Shown piece by piece: positions 21,017 to 32,329 of a stretch of 64,000 nt of DNA. Where the stretch lies: contig JAVTVY010039180.1 of assembly GCA_036873755.1 (NCBI GenBank), positions 1 through 64,000 of the forward strand. The letters run 5' to 3'. This DNA comes from Hanleya hanleyi (taxonomy: Eukaryota; Mollusca; Polyplacophora; Lepidopleurida; Hanleyidae). Under the pieces are notes generated by a model. That model was not told where the DNA came from. It saw nothing but the letters and a program-made list of their open reading frames with translations, and did not search any database. The position numbers and the translations under genes are program-made. Positions within the stretch are counted from its first letter, which is position 1. Every line of letters starts with the position of its first letter.

Positions 21017-22919
21017 TCCCTGGAAATTCCAAACGTTGCCGTTCTAAGTCGGTTTTCTTGGTCTATTTTGTTTTATATTTGACCTGCTCTCGTGCAAGAT
21101 GTCGGCAGGTTATCTGTTGGAATGTTTTATTTGAGACGATTCTATTTGTCGTATTACGCCTGGCTTTACGTTTACAACGACTAGAAACCATTGTCTCAAG
21201 ACTACAAGATTCTGTTGCAAAGTATACTTGCTACTTTTTTAACGATAACAAAATGGCTATCAAGATTTGTCTGCCATTTATTTATTTGTTGTTGTTGTTT
21301 TCTGCCTTCGACATCCCGCTCGCGGGTCCGCATGGAATAGACTCCAACACCTGGCGTACGCACTATGCATACAGTTGAATGTGCCTACCAAATTACTCTC
21401 TTGATAAATCAAGTGTTATCATTTTATTCGTTTATATTTTTGATCTACACGAGAGTTTATGAAGAAATTGTGCATATCTTTGGAACACAATTCTGCAAGG
21501 AAATATCTCCCGAACAAATACTAAATAAACTTAGATCGTATATGCTTGTCTCTAAGATTAAGCCATGCAATGTCTAAGTACAGACTCTCACATAGTGAAA
21601 CCAGAATGGCTCATTAAATCAGTTATGATTTATTAGACCTACATAAATTAATTTCTTTTTACTGAGAAATTATGAACAGATCTGGTGTGGGTTTATTTTC
21701 CCGGGACTACAAAGAAAGCACAGTCTCCATGTGGCGGTCTGCTTCAACGCCGAGAGCTATCATTTCAGATCGAGCTTTTTGTTGTCGGGATCAAACAATA
21801 AGCCCCGTTTCTTCTCAACTGGCATCCGACCTTGAGACATCCTCTGTCTCACCACAGCCCAGTACAATCGACTCTATGGGCTACGGCTTCATCCATTCTT
21901 CATCCACAGCCTTGTACTTTGCTACGACGGGGTTCGACTCCACCTCTACGATCTTAGCCCGTCATTCTTCTACGACTGCTTCGTCCAAAACAGCTTTGGG
22001 CTACGGGATTGTAAAAAAAAATATCTTCATAATTTTTATTGTCATAATTAACTGGATGATCGATTGATCTTATACATTTGAGGCGGACTGGTAAGTATTT
22101 GACCTCAATTTTATGGTGATTCAGGACTAAACATTGATTTCATGGTCTTTATTATGAAACACCAGTGATCTTTTATAGAATCATTTGATTGGTCAGTTCA
22201 GATTGTGAAATTATGAGGTATGTTCTTGGGCTGCGCTACTTCCTTCCAAGACCATACTTCTCCGTTGACCCGTCCGTTACCGATCGTCCCTCAGTTCAGA
22301 TTCCGCAGCGACACTTTGGGCTCCGTGCTTTACATCGACCTACGTTTTTTTCAACTCGGTCCGTTTCTACATCTTGTCGTTTCTAACGATAAGATTCTAC
22401 TGCACTACGTTCTATGTATTTTCATCGGTGCCTCGACGATGTTTCAAAACCTTATCGTCGTTTGTCTTCTGCATCATTAGTGCTTCTGTTCGGAAGTCAT
22501 CGCTTCACCGGACGTCAACTCTGTAGTCATGGATGCGTTTACCTTGCGGATAGTTGACAGTATTTCTCGTTTCGGAGATGCCGAGCCTACAAGTTCCTGG
22601 GCTCTGTCTCTGGTATGGGCTTCCATATTTACTTCTTACGACCGTCAACTTGGACGACGACAAGTTTTAGGATTCTGCGTTTACGTTTTAAAGAAACAAA
22701 CTCCACGATGGTTTTTCTTCTAGACAAAACTTCTGTACCGGACTGCGATTTGGATCAAGTATTGAAGTTTTTCCAAACCGCACTCCCTTAGCCTCTCCTC
22801 CTAGGAAGTTTATCGTCTCCAGGAGATGTTTCTCGCCATTCAGCGTTTGACGTCGTACACCGTCTGGTTTTTGTCTTCAGTCTAGAGGATGAGATCTGTT
22901 TTCCTTCAGCCCTCTTGTC
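21017..22919 (+). other. leader or gag-position region of DIRS-like element, unit 2
   Basis: Same content as 15075-16946. It carries an extra stretch, GTATACTTGCTAC...AACGATAACAAA, near 21222-21252. No recognisable gag motif is present. Confidence 0.4.
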
Positions 22920-25448
22920 GTCGGCGGCCGTTTGCAGCTCTTCTGGGAGTTTTGGCAGCTCTTTACAGACGTCGCTTGGGTTCTGAGATATTAAGAAATT
23001 GTTTTCCTCTTCTACTTCCAGACCCAGCACAGACTCTTTCCCCGACTTCGTCCATCTCACCTGCCAGTTTCTCTCAGGACACGTTTTGACGCTTATTGTC
23101 ACCTGACTCCACCTTCTCATTTCAAGATGACATCGCTTTCATCGATCTGGGCCCGTGTACATCGCCGGGACTGGCTGGCCTCCATCGATCTGCAAGACGC
23201 ATAACTTCTTATACCCATTCAGTCTCGTCATCGCCTACGCTTTACCATCGCCGGTCGATGAATCGAGTGGCAAGTTCTCTCGTTCGGAGTCAACATCGCC
23301 CCATGGTTTTTCACCCGTATCAGATCACAAGTCATGGCGTTCCTTCATTTACGAGGTATTCATATCGAGGTATACATAGACGACATCTTCATTTGGGCGG
23401 CAGACAAGTCTCTCCTCAACGCTCAAATCCGGTTCACTTTGCTCGTCCTTCGACATCTCCGGTTCATTCCTCACCCTCAGAAGTCAGAGTTGGTACCGGC
23501 ACAACGTCGTCGTTTCATCGGGGCAGTCTTCGACACAGTCCATCAGTCGATACTACCCCCGGAAGACCGGTGACCAAGATTCAGACGGTGGTTCTAAAGT
23601 TTTTGTCTTCACCTTCAGCCCCTTCATCTTTGGCAGAGTCTTCTAGGTCTTCTCACATCCACTCAGGACCTTACTCACTACGGCCGTCTCCTAGTTCGGC
23701 CCCTGGAGTACCATCTGCAGTCTTACCTTCAGATGTCATCCCTCAGTCCTCGAGTTCCGGTATTGACGTCTCTACATCCACATCTGATTTGGTGGCAGTC
23801 CCGTCACAATGTCATGCGGGGAGTGTCTTTCCTATCACCGGCTCCAGATCACCATCTCTACACCGATGGATCCGAGACAGGTTGAGGAGCCCATCTAGAC
23901 GACCTAGAGATATCCGGCAGACGGTCGACGTCGGATGTCAGACTTCATATCAACCTTCTGGGAATGAAAGCCGTCATCCTAGCAGTCCAGCATTGGAGTC
24001 CTCTTCTGGTGAATTCGTCTCTTCTCATCGCAACAGACAATTCGACCGTCATTGCTCAAAAAGATGGGTACCCCCGATCCTATCCAGCATTTCGTCTGGT
24101 TTGGACCCTCTTCGACAGGGCTCTGCAACATCACTGCCATCTCTTCGCTCAATGTACTAGCAGATCGCCTTTCTCGCCCCGACACTGTTCTTCAGACCGA
24201 GTGGCAACTGCATCCGGAGGTCTTCCAATGCATCACCAGCATCTGGGAGCCCCCTTGATCGACCTGTTTGCGACGGGGAACAATGCACAGCTTTCCCTCT
24301 TCATCAGCCCGATTCGGGACCATCGAGCCTTTGCGATCGATGCTCTATCGATCAGTTGGGACGACTTCCTTGCATATGCCTACTCTTCCATTGCCCTGCT
24401 TCAGGAAGTTTTACAGAAGATTGCTTAACACGATTGCGTCATTCTTCTCGTTGTTCCGTGGTGGCCCAGTCGACCGTGGTTTCCGGCTCTGGTTCCTCTG
24501 CTCACCGCCCCACCACGTCACTTACCACCTTGACCCAACCTGTTGCGTCAACTCCACGGGTTACTCCACCACAATCCTCAGTGGCTCAACTTACACGTTC
24601 TGCAGACTATCCAGGATGCACTCACAGACCTAGGATTTTCAGTAGAAGTTGCAGAGACGATGGTTTCAGCTAACCGACCTTCCACATCACAGCTCTATCA
24701 GTCTAAGTGGAAATACTTCGTCTCTTGGTGTCGACGTCGAGGTATCGATCCCGACGCTGCCTCTCTTCCCATAATAGCGGACTTCCTTCTTCACCTACAC
24801 CGGGATAGGAAGTTTCAAATCAACACCATTGAAGGGTACCGGTCAGCTTTAGCCGGGTTTTGCGGTTATCTGCGGGCACTGACATTAGCCTAGATGACAA
24901 CATCTCTGCTCTTCTACGTGCCTTCCCCTTACAGTCTCGTCGTACTCGACAACTGCTATTGAAATGGGTTTTTGGAGTGGTTCTTAGTGCTTTTCTTCGC
25001 CCACCCTTTTAACCGCTACATTCAGCCTCTATTAAGCTTTTTCCTACAAGACGGCCTTCCTGACGGCCTTCGACTTGGCTTCTAGAGTATCCGAGCTTCA
25101 CGCCTTGGAGAGGAAATCGATGACCTGGATAGCAGATTGGCCTCGCATCTCTTTTCGACCTATTCCAGAGTTCATCGCTCAAAAACGAGACTGTGCGCCA
25201 AGGTTCTTGTGCTCAACGTCTGTATTCTATCCCAGTATTGACAGATTTTGTTCATGACCTTGATGACGACATCTTGTTATGTCCAGTGCGAGTATTGCGT
25301 CACTACCTCACCCGTACAGATCCAGTTTGAGGTTCTTGTCGACTGTTGTTTTTCGCTCTTCTTCCAGCTGCTACTTGTGACATCACCAAGAATACGGTGT
25401 CCTCTTGGTTTAAAAGACCATTTAGTGGACATATCAACTTGCCTATGA

Positions 25449-25560
25449 TCAGTTGGTCCACTAGTATTCGGATTCAGAAGCCTGGTATATTGACATGAAC
25501 CTTCTTACCGTTTTACTAGTATTACCCTCTTAGTCCCTACTGCTTCTATACGACAACGGT
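25449..25560 (+). repeat. repeat C, copy 1
   Basis: ATCAGTTGGTCCACTAGTAT and the following bases to TTGACATGAACCTT recur at 25619 and 30129. Copies 1 and 2 match for about 110 bp, up to TTCTATACGAC. Confidence 0.75.
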
Positions 25561-25618
25561 TCTAGACGGGGTTTAATTATCGGTACCATACTGCTACAAG
25601 AGATGGCTATTACAGTAT

Positions 25619-25730
25619 AATCAGTTGGTCCACTAGTATTCGGGTTCAGAAGTCTGGTATATTGACATGACCCTTCTTACCGGATTACTAGTAATTCCTC
25701 GCTTAGCTCTCTGCACTTCTATACGACTAG
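25619..25730 (+). repeat. repeat C, copy 2
   Basis: Direct partner of 25449-25560, 170 bp downstream and inside the recombinase coding region. It shares the preceding ATTACAGTAT with the copy at 30 kb, so copies 2 and 3 are related beyond the common core. Confidence 0.75.
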
Positions 25731-25868
25731 GGCTCCTGACAGAGCAATTTATGTTACCACATCTACGTTCGACGCTCCCCCACTTCTGGCCTCTGCATCT
25801 TCCCATGGAATACGAGTCATCGTTACACCATGGCCATTATGGAAGAATTTATCTTTGGATGACATTGT

Positions 25869-26017
25869 TGTTATGGCTAGACAAATGGACATAGCAAATG
25901 CAAACACGGAGAAGTCGGCTGAATAGTCAAACTTTTTTCGACAGACCATGCCTTATATCACACCACCAATGGCGTCACACTAGTCATATGCAAACGACCA
26001 ATTATATAACAATAGCA
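25869..26017 (-). mobile_element. terminal repeat (3' LTR end) of LTR retrotransposon
   Basis: TGTTATGGCT...AACAATAGCAGG matches 28884-29036 in direct orientation with about nine or ten differences in 150 bp. With the minus-strand gag between them, this copy is the 3' LTR and its outer end lies at 25869, inside the DIRS-like recombinase. The LTR probably extends further right, to somewhere before 27000. That cannot be checked because the other copy is truncated. Confidence 0.75.
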
Positions 26018-26264
26018 GGACAAGGCAATTAATTTGTTTGTTTGTGTATTTCCCCATTCCCACAAAGACGTTTGCATGCTCAGTGTCACGATGAACCTGT
26101 GACGTAGCGTCAACCAGACTAATTGACAACAAACACTTGTTTACAAGAAAACATTTAACATTTATATAGAACTTCAAACACGATATACATATAAACAACG
26201 GTCGCGACTTTACAAAAAAAACACTAATATTCACGAGACGTTCGGTTGTCAGACACACACACAG

Positions 26265-26500
26265 TTCGACTTTTTAATTCCCACTGGAGATAGCGTCTGT
26301 GCCGTACATCTAAACCCCATCCAGTGGCGAACAGTAATGCAACTTTTTAATTCCCACCGGAGATAGCGAACTCCTGAACACTACCTGTTCTGCACACAGT
26401 CCAATGGTACCCGTTAATCAACGTAATTTCCGGTCACGACCTGTAGCGTCTGTGCCGTACATCTAAACCCCATCCAGTGGCGAACAATAATTCAGGCCCC
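26265..26500. repeat. internal short repeats within the presumed LTR
   Basis: ACTTTTTAATTCCCAC(T/C)GGAG occurs near 26269 and 26341. GTAGCGTCTGTGCCGTACAT-type sequence with TAAACCCCATCCAGTGGCGA occurs near 26293-26335 and 26443-26487. The duplications are local and non-coding. Confidence 0.6.
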
Positions 26501-27250
26501 ATCCAGTTCCAACCGAACACACAAAACAGGTTGTCTGAAATACACGGAATAATCGCTTTCAATACATAACTAGTATTGTTCCGTTATCGTTATCAATTAC
26601 TATTCAATTAGCCATTAACAGTTATTCAATGCAAATGCGTACGTTCATTTCATTGAAGAAAATACAGTTAATACGAATGAATGTAGACAACGTACATCGG
26701 TGATAAATATTATAGACAATCATATACGATAAACCTCCATATGTTTTACACATTATGGCAAAACCTAATTACTCAAATACTCACGGTTTACAAGACCAAG
26801 CACATACAAACACAAGAGTCTCCGAGGTTGGAGTCGTCCACACCCCGCTGGCTTTTGGAAGAGACTGACGATATACAGAACTAAATCACAGCTCAACAAC
26901 TCACAATAGACTTCGCACACGACACCACAGAACCACAACCTGTTTGACCGGTTTGTACAGTTAACGCAAATAACGAATCATATACGTTCTATGATGCGCC
27001 AAAATTATGTATTAGCTTGGTCTCCACGTGTTACAATTCTAAACTGCAACACTGTTTTAATAAGCAGAATATGCAGTTCCGTATGGCTCATAATAATACA
27101 TGTTCCACAATCAAAATATATCCTCCCCGTAATATACAAATGATCCACAAGCTCTGCATATGCAAATCATGTATACCTTCACATGGTATCAGTATGTGGA
27201 GATTAAGTACCGGACCGAACATAAAGAAGTCAATTCTAAAATCAGACTAT

Positions 27251-28714
27251 CTAATAATTTGTCCGGATACCAATCACAGACTCGGGGCAATCAGTCAATT
27301 TCGACTGAAGATCAAGTTGATTTTGACGAGAATTTTCCACTTCATTTAAGACGTCATGAATCTTAGGCGGACTCTTTTTTGCATTTATTTCCTGGCTTTG
27401 TGGGAGGGAAGATACATGTACACTGTCAGCCATCGAAATACATTGGGAGGGCTGATCTCGAATCTCAATAAAGCCTAACTGACGAGCTGATGGATACCCT
27501 AAAATAGAGCAATCTTTTGTGTCTACAACAAGAAATTTCACACTTTCTAAGTGGTGACCTAAATCAAGTTTTGTTTTTACGGTACCTAACACAGACATAC
27601 CGGTCCCCTTTTGGTTACCGTACACATGCACATTTCTATCTGTTGGTTTAAGCTTTACAGTATCTTTTATAGATTCATAATCACTTTTGTTCAGAATATT
27701 GCATGACGCACCAGAATCTAACATAAGATCACATGACTTCCCGTTCAAAATCAATTTTGCAAATGGGAGTTTACCTCCATACTTCTCAAAAATCTGAATC
27801 TTGAACAGAAATTCACCACTAGAGTCAGAGTCCATTCCGTCATCAACCACATGTTTCACTTCTTTTTTTAGATCAGATTTTTGTCCATCCTTTGCCTGGA
27901 GTTTTTCACAACAGCCAATAAAATGTCCGATTTCGTGACAGTAGAAACATTCCTTATCTTTTGCTGGACACGGCCTCGAATGTGGATATTTTCCCGCACA
28001 GAAATAACAGCTGGTCTCGGCTAAATTCCATTTCCGGTTTGGGTGTCGAGTTTGAAACTGCTGTCTGGCATCTAGATTTTTCTGTCCAAATCTTGAAGTA
28101 TTTCCATTTCGAGAAAGTGTATTTACTTGAAGGGGATTGGAAGAGGTTTCAATTCCACTGGCTTCGAGCTCAGATATTTCCATAGATCTCGTCAAATTTA
28201 TCAAATCATCTAATGTCATTTAGACGCGCGCGACGACGAATCTTCTTATTCCTTCCGCCGTGAATAATCTGATGTTTGACTTCACGGTCCTTTGTGGTTT
28301 GATCCTCAAAACCACAATTGTTGGCTAATTTTCGTAAGCGCATCACAAATTGGTCTATGTTCTCATCACTATGTTGAACAGTTCTCCTAAACTGAAAAAT
28401 TTCATACTCAGTGTTCGTTTTTGGGGGTGAAAATAATCCTCAAGGGCTTTCACGGTTTTTTTATAACAATCATCATACAGTTCATCATCATCAGGCAAGG
28501 TCAAAGTCTCAAAAATTTCAAACAAATCCTCGCCTGCTCTGTCCAGTAGCATGGCTCGCTTTTGGTCGGATTCCGAAATTTTCCAAGCTATACAGCTGTT
28601 CTCGAATCGCGCCAGCCACCTTTGCCAACGTGGCGCGAGTGTACTGGGATCTCCGTGTGGGTCGAACGGCGATATCTGAGCAAACATTAGTCCGCTTGCA
28701 CAGCCATTTTCCAA
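27251..28714 (-). pseudogene. gag-protease remnant of Ty3/gypsy-like element
   Basis: The frame at 28714-28355 encodes a gag start with FDPHGDPSTLAPRWQRWLAR and AMLLDRAGEDLFEIFETL, typical of Ty3/gypsy-type capsids. A frameshift near 28370 leads to HSDENIDQFVMRLRKLANNC and another to the frame 28219-27251. That frame carries two cysteine knuckles (CYFCAGKYPHSRPC and CFYCHEIGHFIGCC) and a retropepsin with LMLDSGASCNIL (catalytic DSG) and a distal SILGYPSARQLG. The protease would cleave the Gag-Pol polyprotein. No reverse transcriptase, RNase H or integrase follows before the 3' LTR, so pol has been deleted. The remnant cannot replicate itself. Confidence 0.88.
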
Positions 28715-28865
28715 AGTAATCCAAACGGACTCGCCTAAATAAAACTAATTTGTCCTTTCAAAGTTCATCAAAATTGTCGTGCAGATTTGTAAATAACCTC
28801 ACGTTAGCCAGATAAAAATTTATCAAACCAAGTCACTGGGCTAAAACACATCTGGTTGAATAAAA

Positions 28866-28882
28866 TCCCATCCTCGTCGCCA
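28866..28882 (-). promoter_or_regulatory. candidate primer-binding site
   Basis: One base inside the LTR end (28884, TG/CA boundary) the minus strand reads TGGCGACGAGGATGGGA. This is the expected place for a tRNA primer-binding site, and a TGG start fits a CCA-ending tRNA. The tRNA species was not determined. Confidence 0.5.
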
Positions 28883-28883
28883 A

Positions 28884-29036
28884 TGTTATGGCTGGACAAA
28901 TGGACATAGCAAACGCAAACACGAAGAAGTCGGCTGAATAGTGAAACTTTATTCGACAGACCATGCCTTACATCACACCACCAATGGCGTGACACTAGTC
29001 ATATGCAAACGATCAATTACATAACAATAGCAGGGC
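28884..29036 (-). mobile_element. truncated 5' LTR of LTR retrotransposon
   Basis: Only about 150 bp, the part nearest the primer-binding site, remains. At 29037 it breaks into GCAGGCACGCAGG repeats. It is paired with 25869-26017. Confidence 0.75.
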
Positions 29037-29118
29037 AGGCACGCAGGGCAGGCACGCAGGCCTGCACTAATCTGCATACACTGACATGTGCGAGGCTCTC
29101 TACGGTCAAACATCTTAA

Positions 29119-29681
29119 CCCTACCAGGCCTGGGGGGGGGGGGGCCAATATGGCCCCCCCTACCAAACTTTCTGCACTATATCCGGAACGGCAAAAAATG
29201 AAGAGCTGAAACTTCGTGACTTTATAGATTATCTTATTGGGGTCATTTTGAGCCTATTTGCGTAACCCCCCGAGGAGAGGATCATGGGTAAATTCAAAAT
29301 GGCGGCCACATGGGGTACCAGAAAAGTGATGTTTTTGTCAAATTTCTTCAAAATTTCTGCTTTTCCGCAATGAAAAGTGGGCAAAAACTATTTTATTTCA
29401 TATCACATTAATATTTCCTAATTTATCATGCAGTTTTTGTGAAGCAATTGGAAAAATAAAAAATTCGGAAAATCTGACCGAAAAATCGACCAAAAAATGT
29501 CGTTTTTGAAAATGCCGTCACTGTGACGTCATCAAAGCGGCCATCTTGGATTTTTTTACATTTTCTGGTAGAGCTTGACCCAGGGGTATAGTGTAATAAG
29601 TTTCAGACCCCTAGCTCAAGGGGTAAGAAATGGCCCCCCCCCAGGCCTGGACAGGTCCCAAAAAGCCCAGGCCAGATAGGA
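29119..29681 (+). mobile_element. complete TTAA-flanked nonautonomous element (piggyBac-like)
   Basis: It is bracketed by TTAA at 29115-29118 and 29682-29685. The ends are imperfect inverted repeats: left CCCTACCAGGCCTGG, right (reverse complement) TCCTATCTGGCCTGG. Subterminal G13 and C-rich tracts lie in inverted arrangement. The inside has no ORF and includes GCCGTCACTGTGACGTCATC and GGCCATCTTGGATT phrases. TTAA target sites and CCCTA termini are typical of piggyBac-superfamily elements. The length of 563 bp makes it a MITE. Confidence 0.8.
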
Positions 29682-29864
29682 TTAATCATTACAATTGTCC
29701 AATCCTGTGCTTGGAGTGCCAATTCGACCTTAACCAACTTCTATCTGAGAGACATGTCAGTACAGACAGATAGAATGACCACGCTATGGTCGCTGGTAGC
29801 TGCCCAGCATGTGATCTCCTAGTTTTCAAAAAAAAGGAGGAGGGGGGGGGAGAAGGGGGCAACT

Positions 29865-30055
29865 CCGATCGCCGCAGCAAGCCGGCCAACCAGTCAGCCA
29901 GCCAGGCAGCTAACAAGACCCGACAAATGAGTAATAGGCGCAGCAAGCCAACCAGCCAGCCTGTCAGTTAACAAGACCTCGTACATCGGTGATCGCCACA
30001 GCAAGCCAGCCAGCCAACCTGCCAGCCAGTCAGCTGTCAAGACCCGACACTACGG
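29865..30055 (+). repeat. three-copy minisatellite rich in CCAG
   Basis: Units of about 60-70 bp share CGCAGCAAGCC at the start, a variable run of CCAGCCAG and a CAAGACC(C/T)CG end. The first and third copies end CAAGACCCGAC. This is a low-complexity tandem repeat without coding value. Confidence 0.65.
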
Positions 30056-30128
30056 TGAGTATTTTTAAGTACATGTGTGTCGGAGGCCGAGAAATTTCAA
30101 ACAGAAATGGAAATTGACAATTACAGTA

Positions 30129-30183
30129 TGATCAGTTGGTCCACTAGTATTCGGATTCAGAAGTCTGGTATATTGACATGACC
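30129..30183 (+). repeat. repeat C, copy 3
   Basis: ATCAGTTGGTCCACTAGTAT through TTGACATGACCCTT, preceded by ATTACAGTATG, matches copies at 25449 and 25619 for about 55 bp. It lies outside the DIRS-like coding region and beyond the LTR insertion. It may be a displaced or terminal piece of that element. Confidence 0.7.
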
Positions 30184-30189
30184 CTTAGT

Positions 30190-32320
30190 TGACACTGACC
30201 GCCTGTAATGACCATATTTGATGCTATGTTTATAATAACATCAATGAATTCTAACGTCGTCCTATACAATTGAACCTCAGTAAATGAAACAAGTATTATA
30301 GCGTTCTATAAAGACTGAAGGAAAAAGTTATCTAAAATTTCGTGAATAATAACTATCTCAGAAAAATGGGTTATTTTGTAGAATTTAATTCTGCTATACA
30401 TGCTGCAAAACTGAAGTTCATGCAAACACAACCATTGATTTTTCAAAAGCTCAACGGTAGACGAAATGGACTGAATATAATCGCATTATTTGTGTTCATG
30501 GTACACAAACGAAACTTCTGACGAACTTGACTCTTGACTTATTTTTTGCTGTCAAATGACTTGTTGTATATAATTATGTTGAAAATTATTCCAGCTATGT
30601 GCAAGCCTGCCTGACACAACATGCAGTCCTTCGCAAGCTTACAAGTGCAAACTGAATGCCTAAATTAATCCTTAGACAAAAGATTTCCACAACAGCAGTA
30701 GGTGCATTGATATGTGACTCAAGGCAGGAAATTTCGGTTCATACTTTAATCTCTTTCTTATGCACACAGCAAAGGAATTAGTTTTAATCAATGATAAACA
30801 GGACTACTTTAAAAATGAAATCGACAAAATTATCATCAATAATATCGCCATGATAGTATCATTACAATCATTTTACCACCAAAATGATCCTTTCTTGGAA
30901 TAGTAGGATAATTTGATGCATATATACCATATTTACACCAGTTATCAATAGTCAACATCTGACCCATGTTTAAGCCTAGGAAAGAGAGCAAAAGCACTAA
31001 CCACAAATTCATGCCATGAGTAACGGGTATATGCACCTCTTGCTGTTTCCAATGATTAACTTCAATTATATCGGGAATCGGTCAATGAAGCAGCATTTGG
31101 GTTGAAGGGGACCCTAACGGAAAATGTAAATTGAGAAGAGAGATACGTGTTTGTGATAACCATTTTTTCTCTGAGAATTTCAGTATTTATTTCATCAAAA
31201 TATTCCTACTGGTTGCCAAGATATTGAAAGATTTTGGGGTTTGGTACGAATGTGGTATGCAAATGCTTTGATGATGTCAAATACGGAATCATACATGAAT
31301 ATTCAGATAATTCACTCGAATATCTGGATGTCACATTTGAGATTTAGTTTGTGAAATATAGTCATCATAGGAACTGATATCTAAGCATTCAATTCCGAAA
31401 AAAAATGTTTACAAGAGGAATTTTTTTTTTTGTAAATATGTTTCATGTTTAGAATTCCATAATCCACAAAATTTCTAAAATAGAGCAGTCGATCCGCTTG
31501 AATTACTGGGAATCTTTGGGAATGTTCGGTCATCTCCGGGAATGTCCGGAGGGTAACTGACCTTAGAGATCAATCCTATGTCGCCACGTCAATGTTCTAG
31601 CCATATATGTTATAGCCTCTCTAGCCAGCGAGAGCAGGAATATCCCCATACATAGCAATATACTTCGAGACTGCTGATAGTCCACCGACTGATACCGAAG
31701 CAGAGACTGCTGAGTGTCTACTGATACGGAGAGCTTGATCTCAGATAGTCAATCTACATCCCAGGGAGAAGGGGAATCCCCATGACCCTGGTGGAAGTAG
31801 AACCAGCAATGCGGACACCAAAGGCTGGCACTTTATCCAATTGGTCGAGAGTCAGTATAATAGGAAAGGTTGAAAATACCCTGATACATCTCAAGTACTA
31901 GAGGGCGGGTTCCCGACATATACTTCTATGTCCGGCCAAATGGGCCCATTGGGAACCCACCCATGGACATTTTTCTGTCTCATGCTCTGGAGTACGATGG
32001 AGGTGTTCCGAGGTTACTGGATGAACTTCGCTGAAAAATTCTGACTGCGCAAGTGTGGTGCATAGGCAGATGTGGGATGTACCTTTTGGGGTCTAGGTGG
32101 ACCATCCGTGGTCCCAATGGGTCGTGTGAGGTGATGTGTCATACAGTCCGACTGGTATGTAGTGGAAATGTCGTCCATCTGCGTATGCGCATAGAGAGAA
32201 AAGTACAAAAGAGGCATTTGACTGGACGTTTTAACCGTAAAATGTAAAATGACTATAGTGTGAAACAGCTCAGTTGTAGCAATATCTGCTTCGAGCTAAA
32301 AGTAATCGCTTTGAATTTGA
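30190..32320. other. no recognisable gene
   Basis: AT-rich intergenic sequence with short unrelated open frames. I found no repeats shared with the rest of the window and no domains. Confidence 0.45.
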
Positions 32321-32329
32321 CGAGTAACA

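Larger units (their letters stand above)
18831..24803 (+). mobile_element. tandem unit 2 of the DIRS-like segment
   Basis: This is the head-to-tail copy of unit 1. The offset is 5,942 bp up to about 21,220 and 5,973 bp after, owing to a small insertion/deletion. Beyond 24803 the element continues (GATAGGAAGTTTC...) into recombinase sequence that unit 1 lacks. Unit 2 is therefore the more complete copy and is joined to the natural 3' part. The junction at 18830/18831 fuses recombinase sequence to leader sequence and creates a meaningless read-through frame. Confidence 0.9.
22920..25868 (+). pseudogene. DIRS-like RT-RNase H-tyrosine recombinase (unit 2)
   Basis: RT and RNase H repeat those of unit 1, including the same stop codons, so the element was already dead when duplicated. 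The recombinase continues past 24803 (NTIEGYRSALAGF). It shows box I as FLTAFDLASRVSELHAL at about 25054-25104, with the catalytic arginine. A CPVRVLRHYLTRTDP segment follows at about 25281-25325, then DITKNTVSSWFKR. HGIR, an HxxR triad part, is at 25804-25815, and the frame goes on as LSLDDI. At 25869 the frame is cut by the terminal repeat of an LTR retrotransposon, before the expected tyrosine. A 110-bp local duplication lies within the coding region (25449 and 25619). Stops and frameshifts are frequent. Confidence 0.88.

Noticed and set aside
27017..27366. Plus-strand frames of 110 and 68 codons
   Set aside because: They overlap the antisense of the LTR-element protease region and its downstream non-coding part, with no domain.
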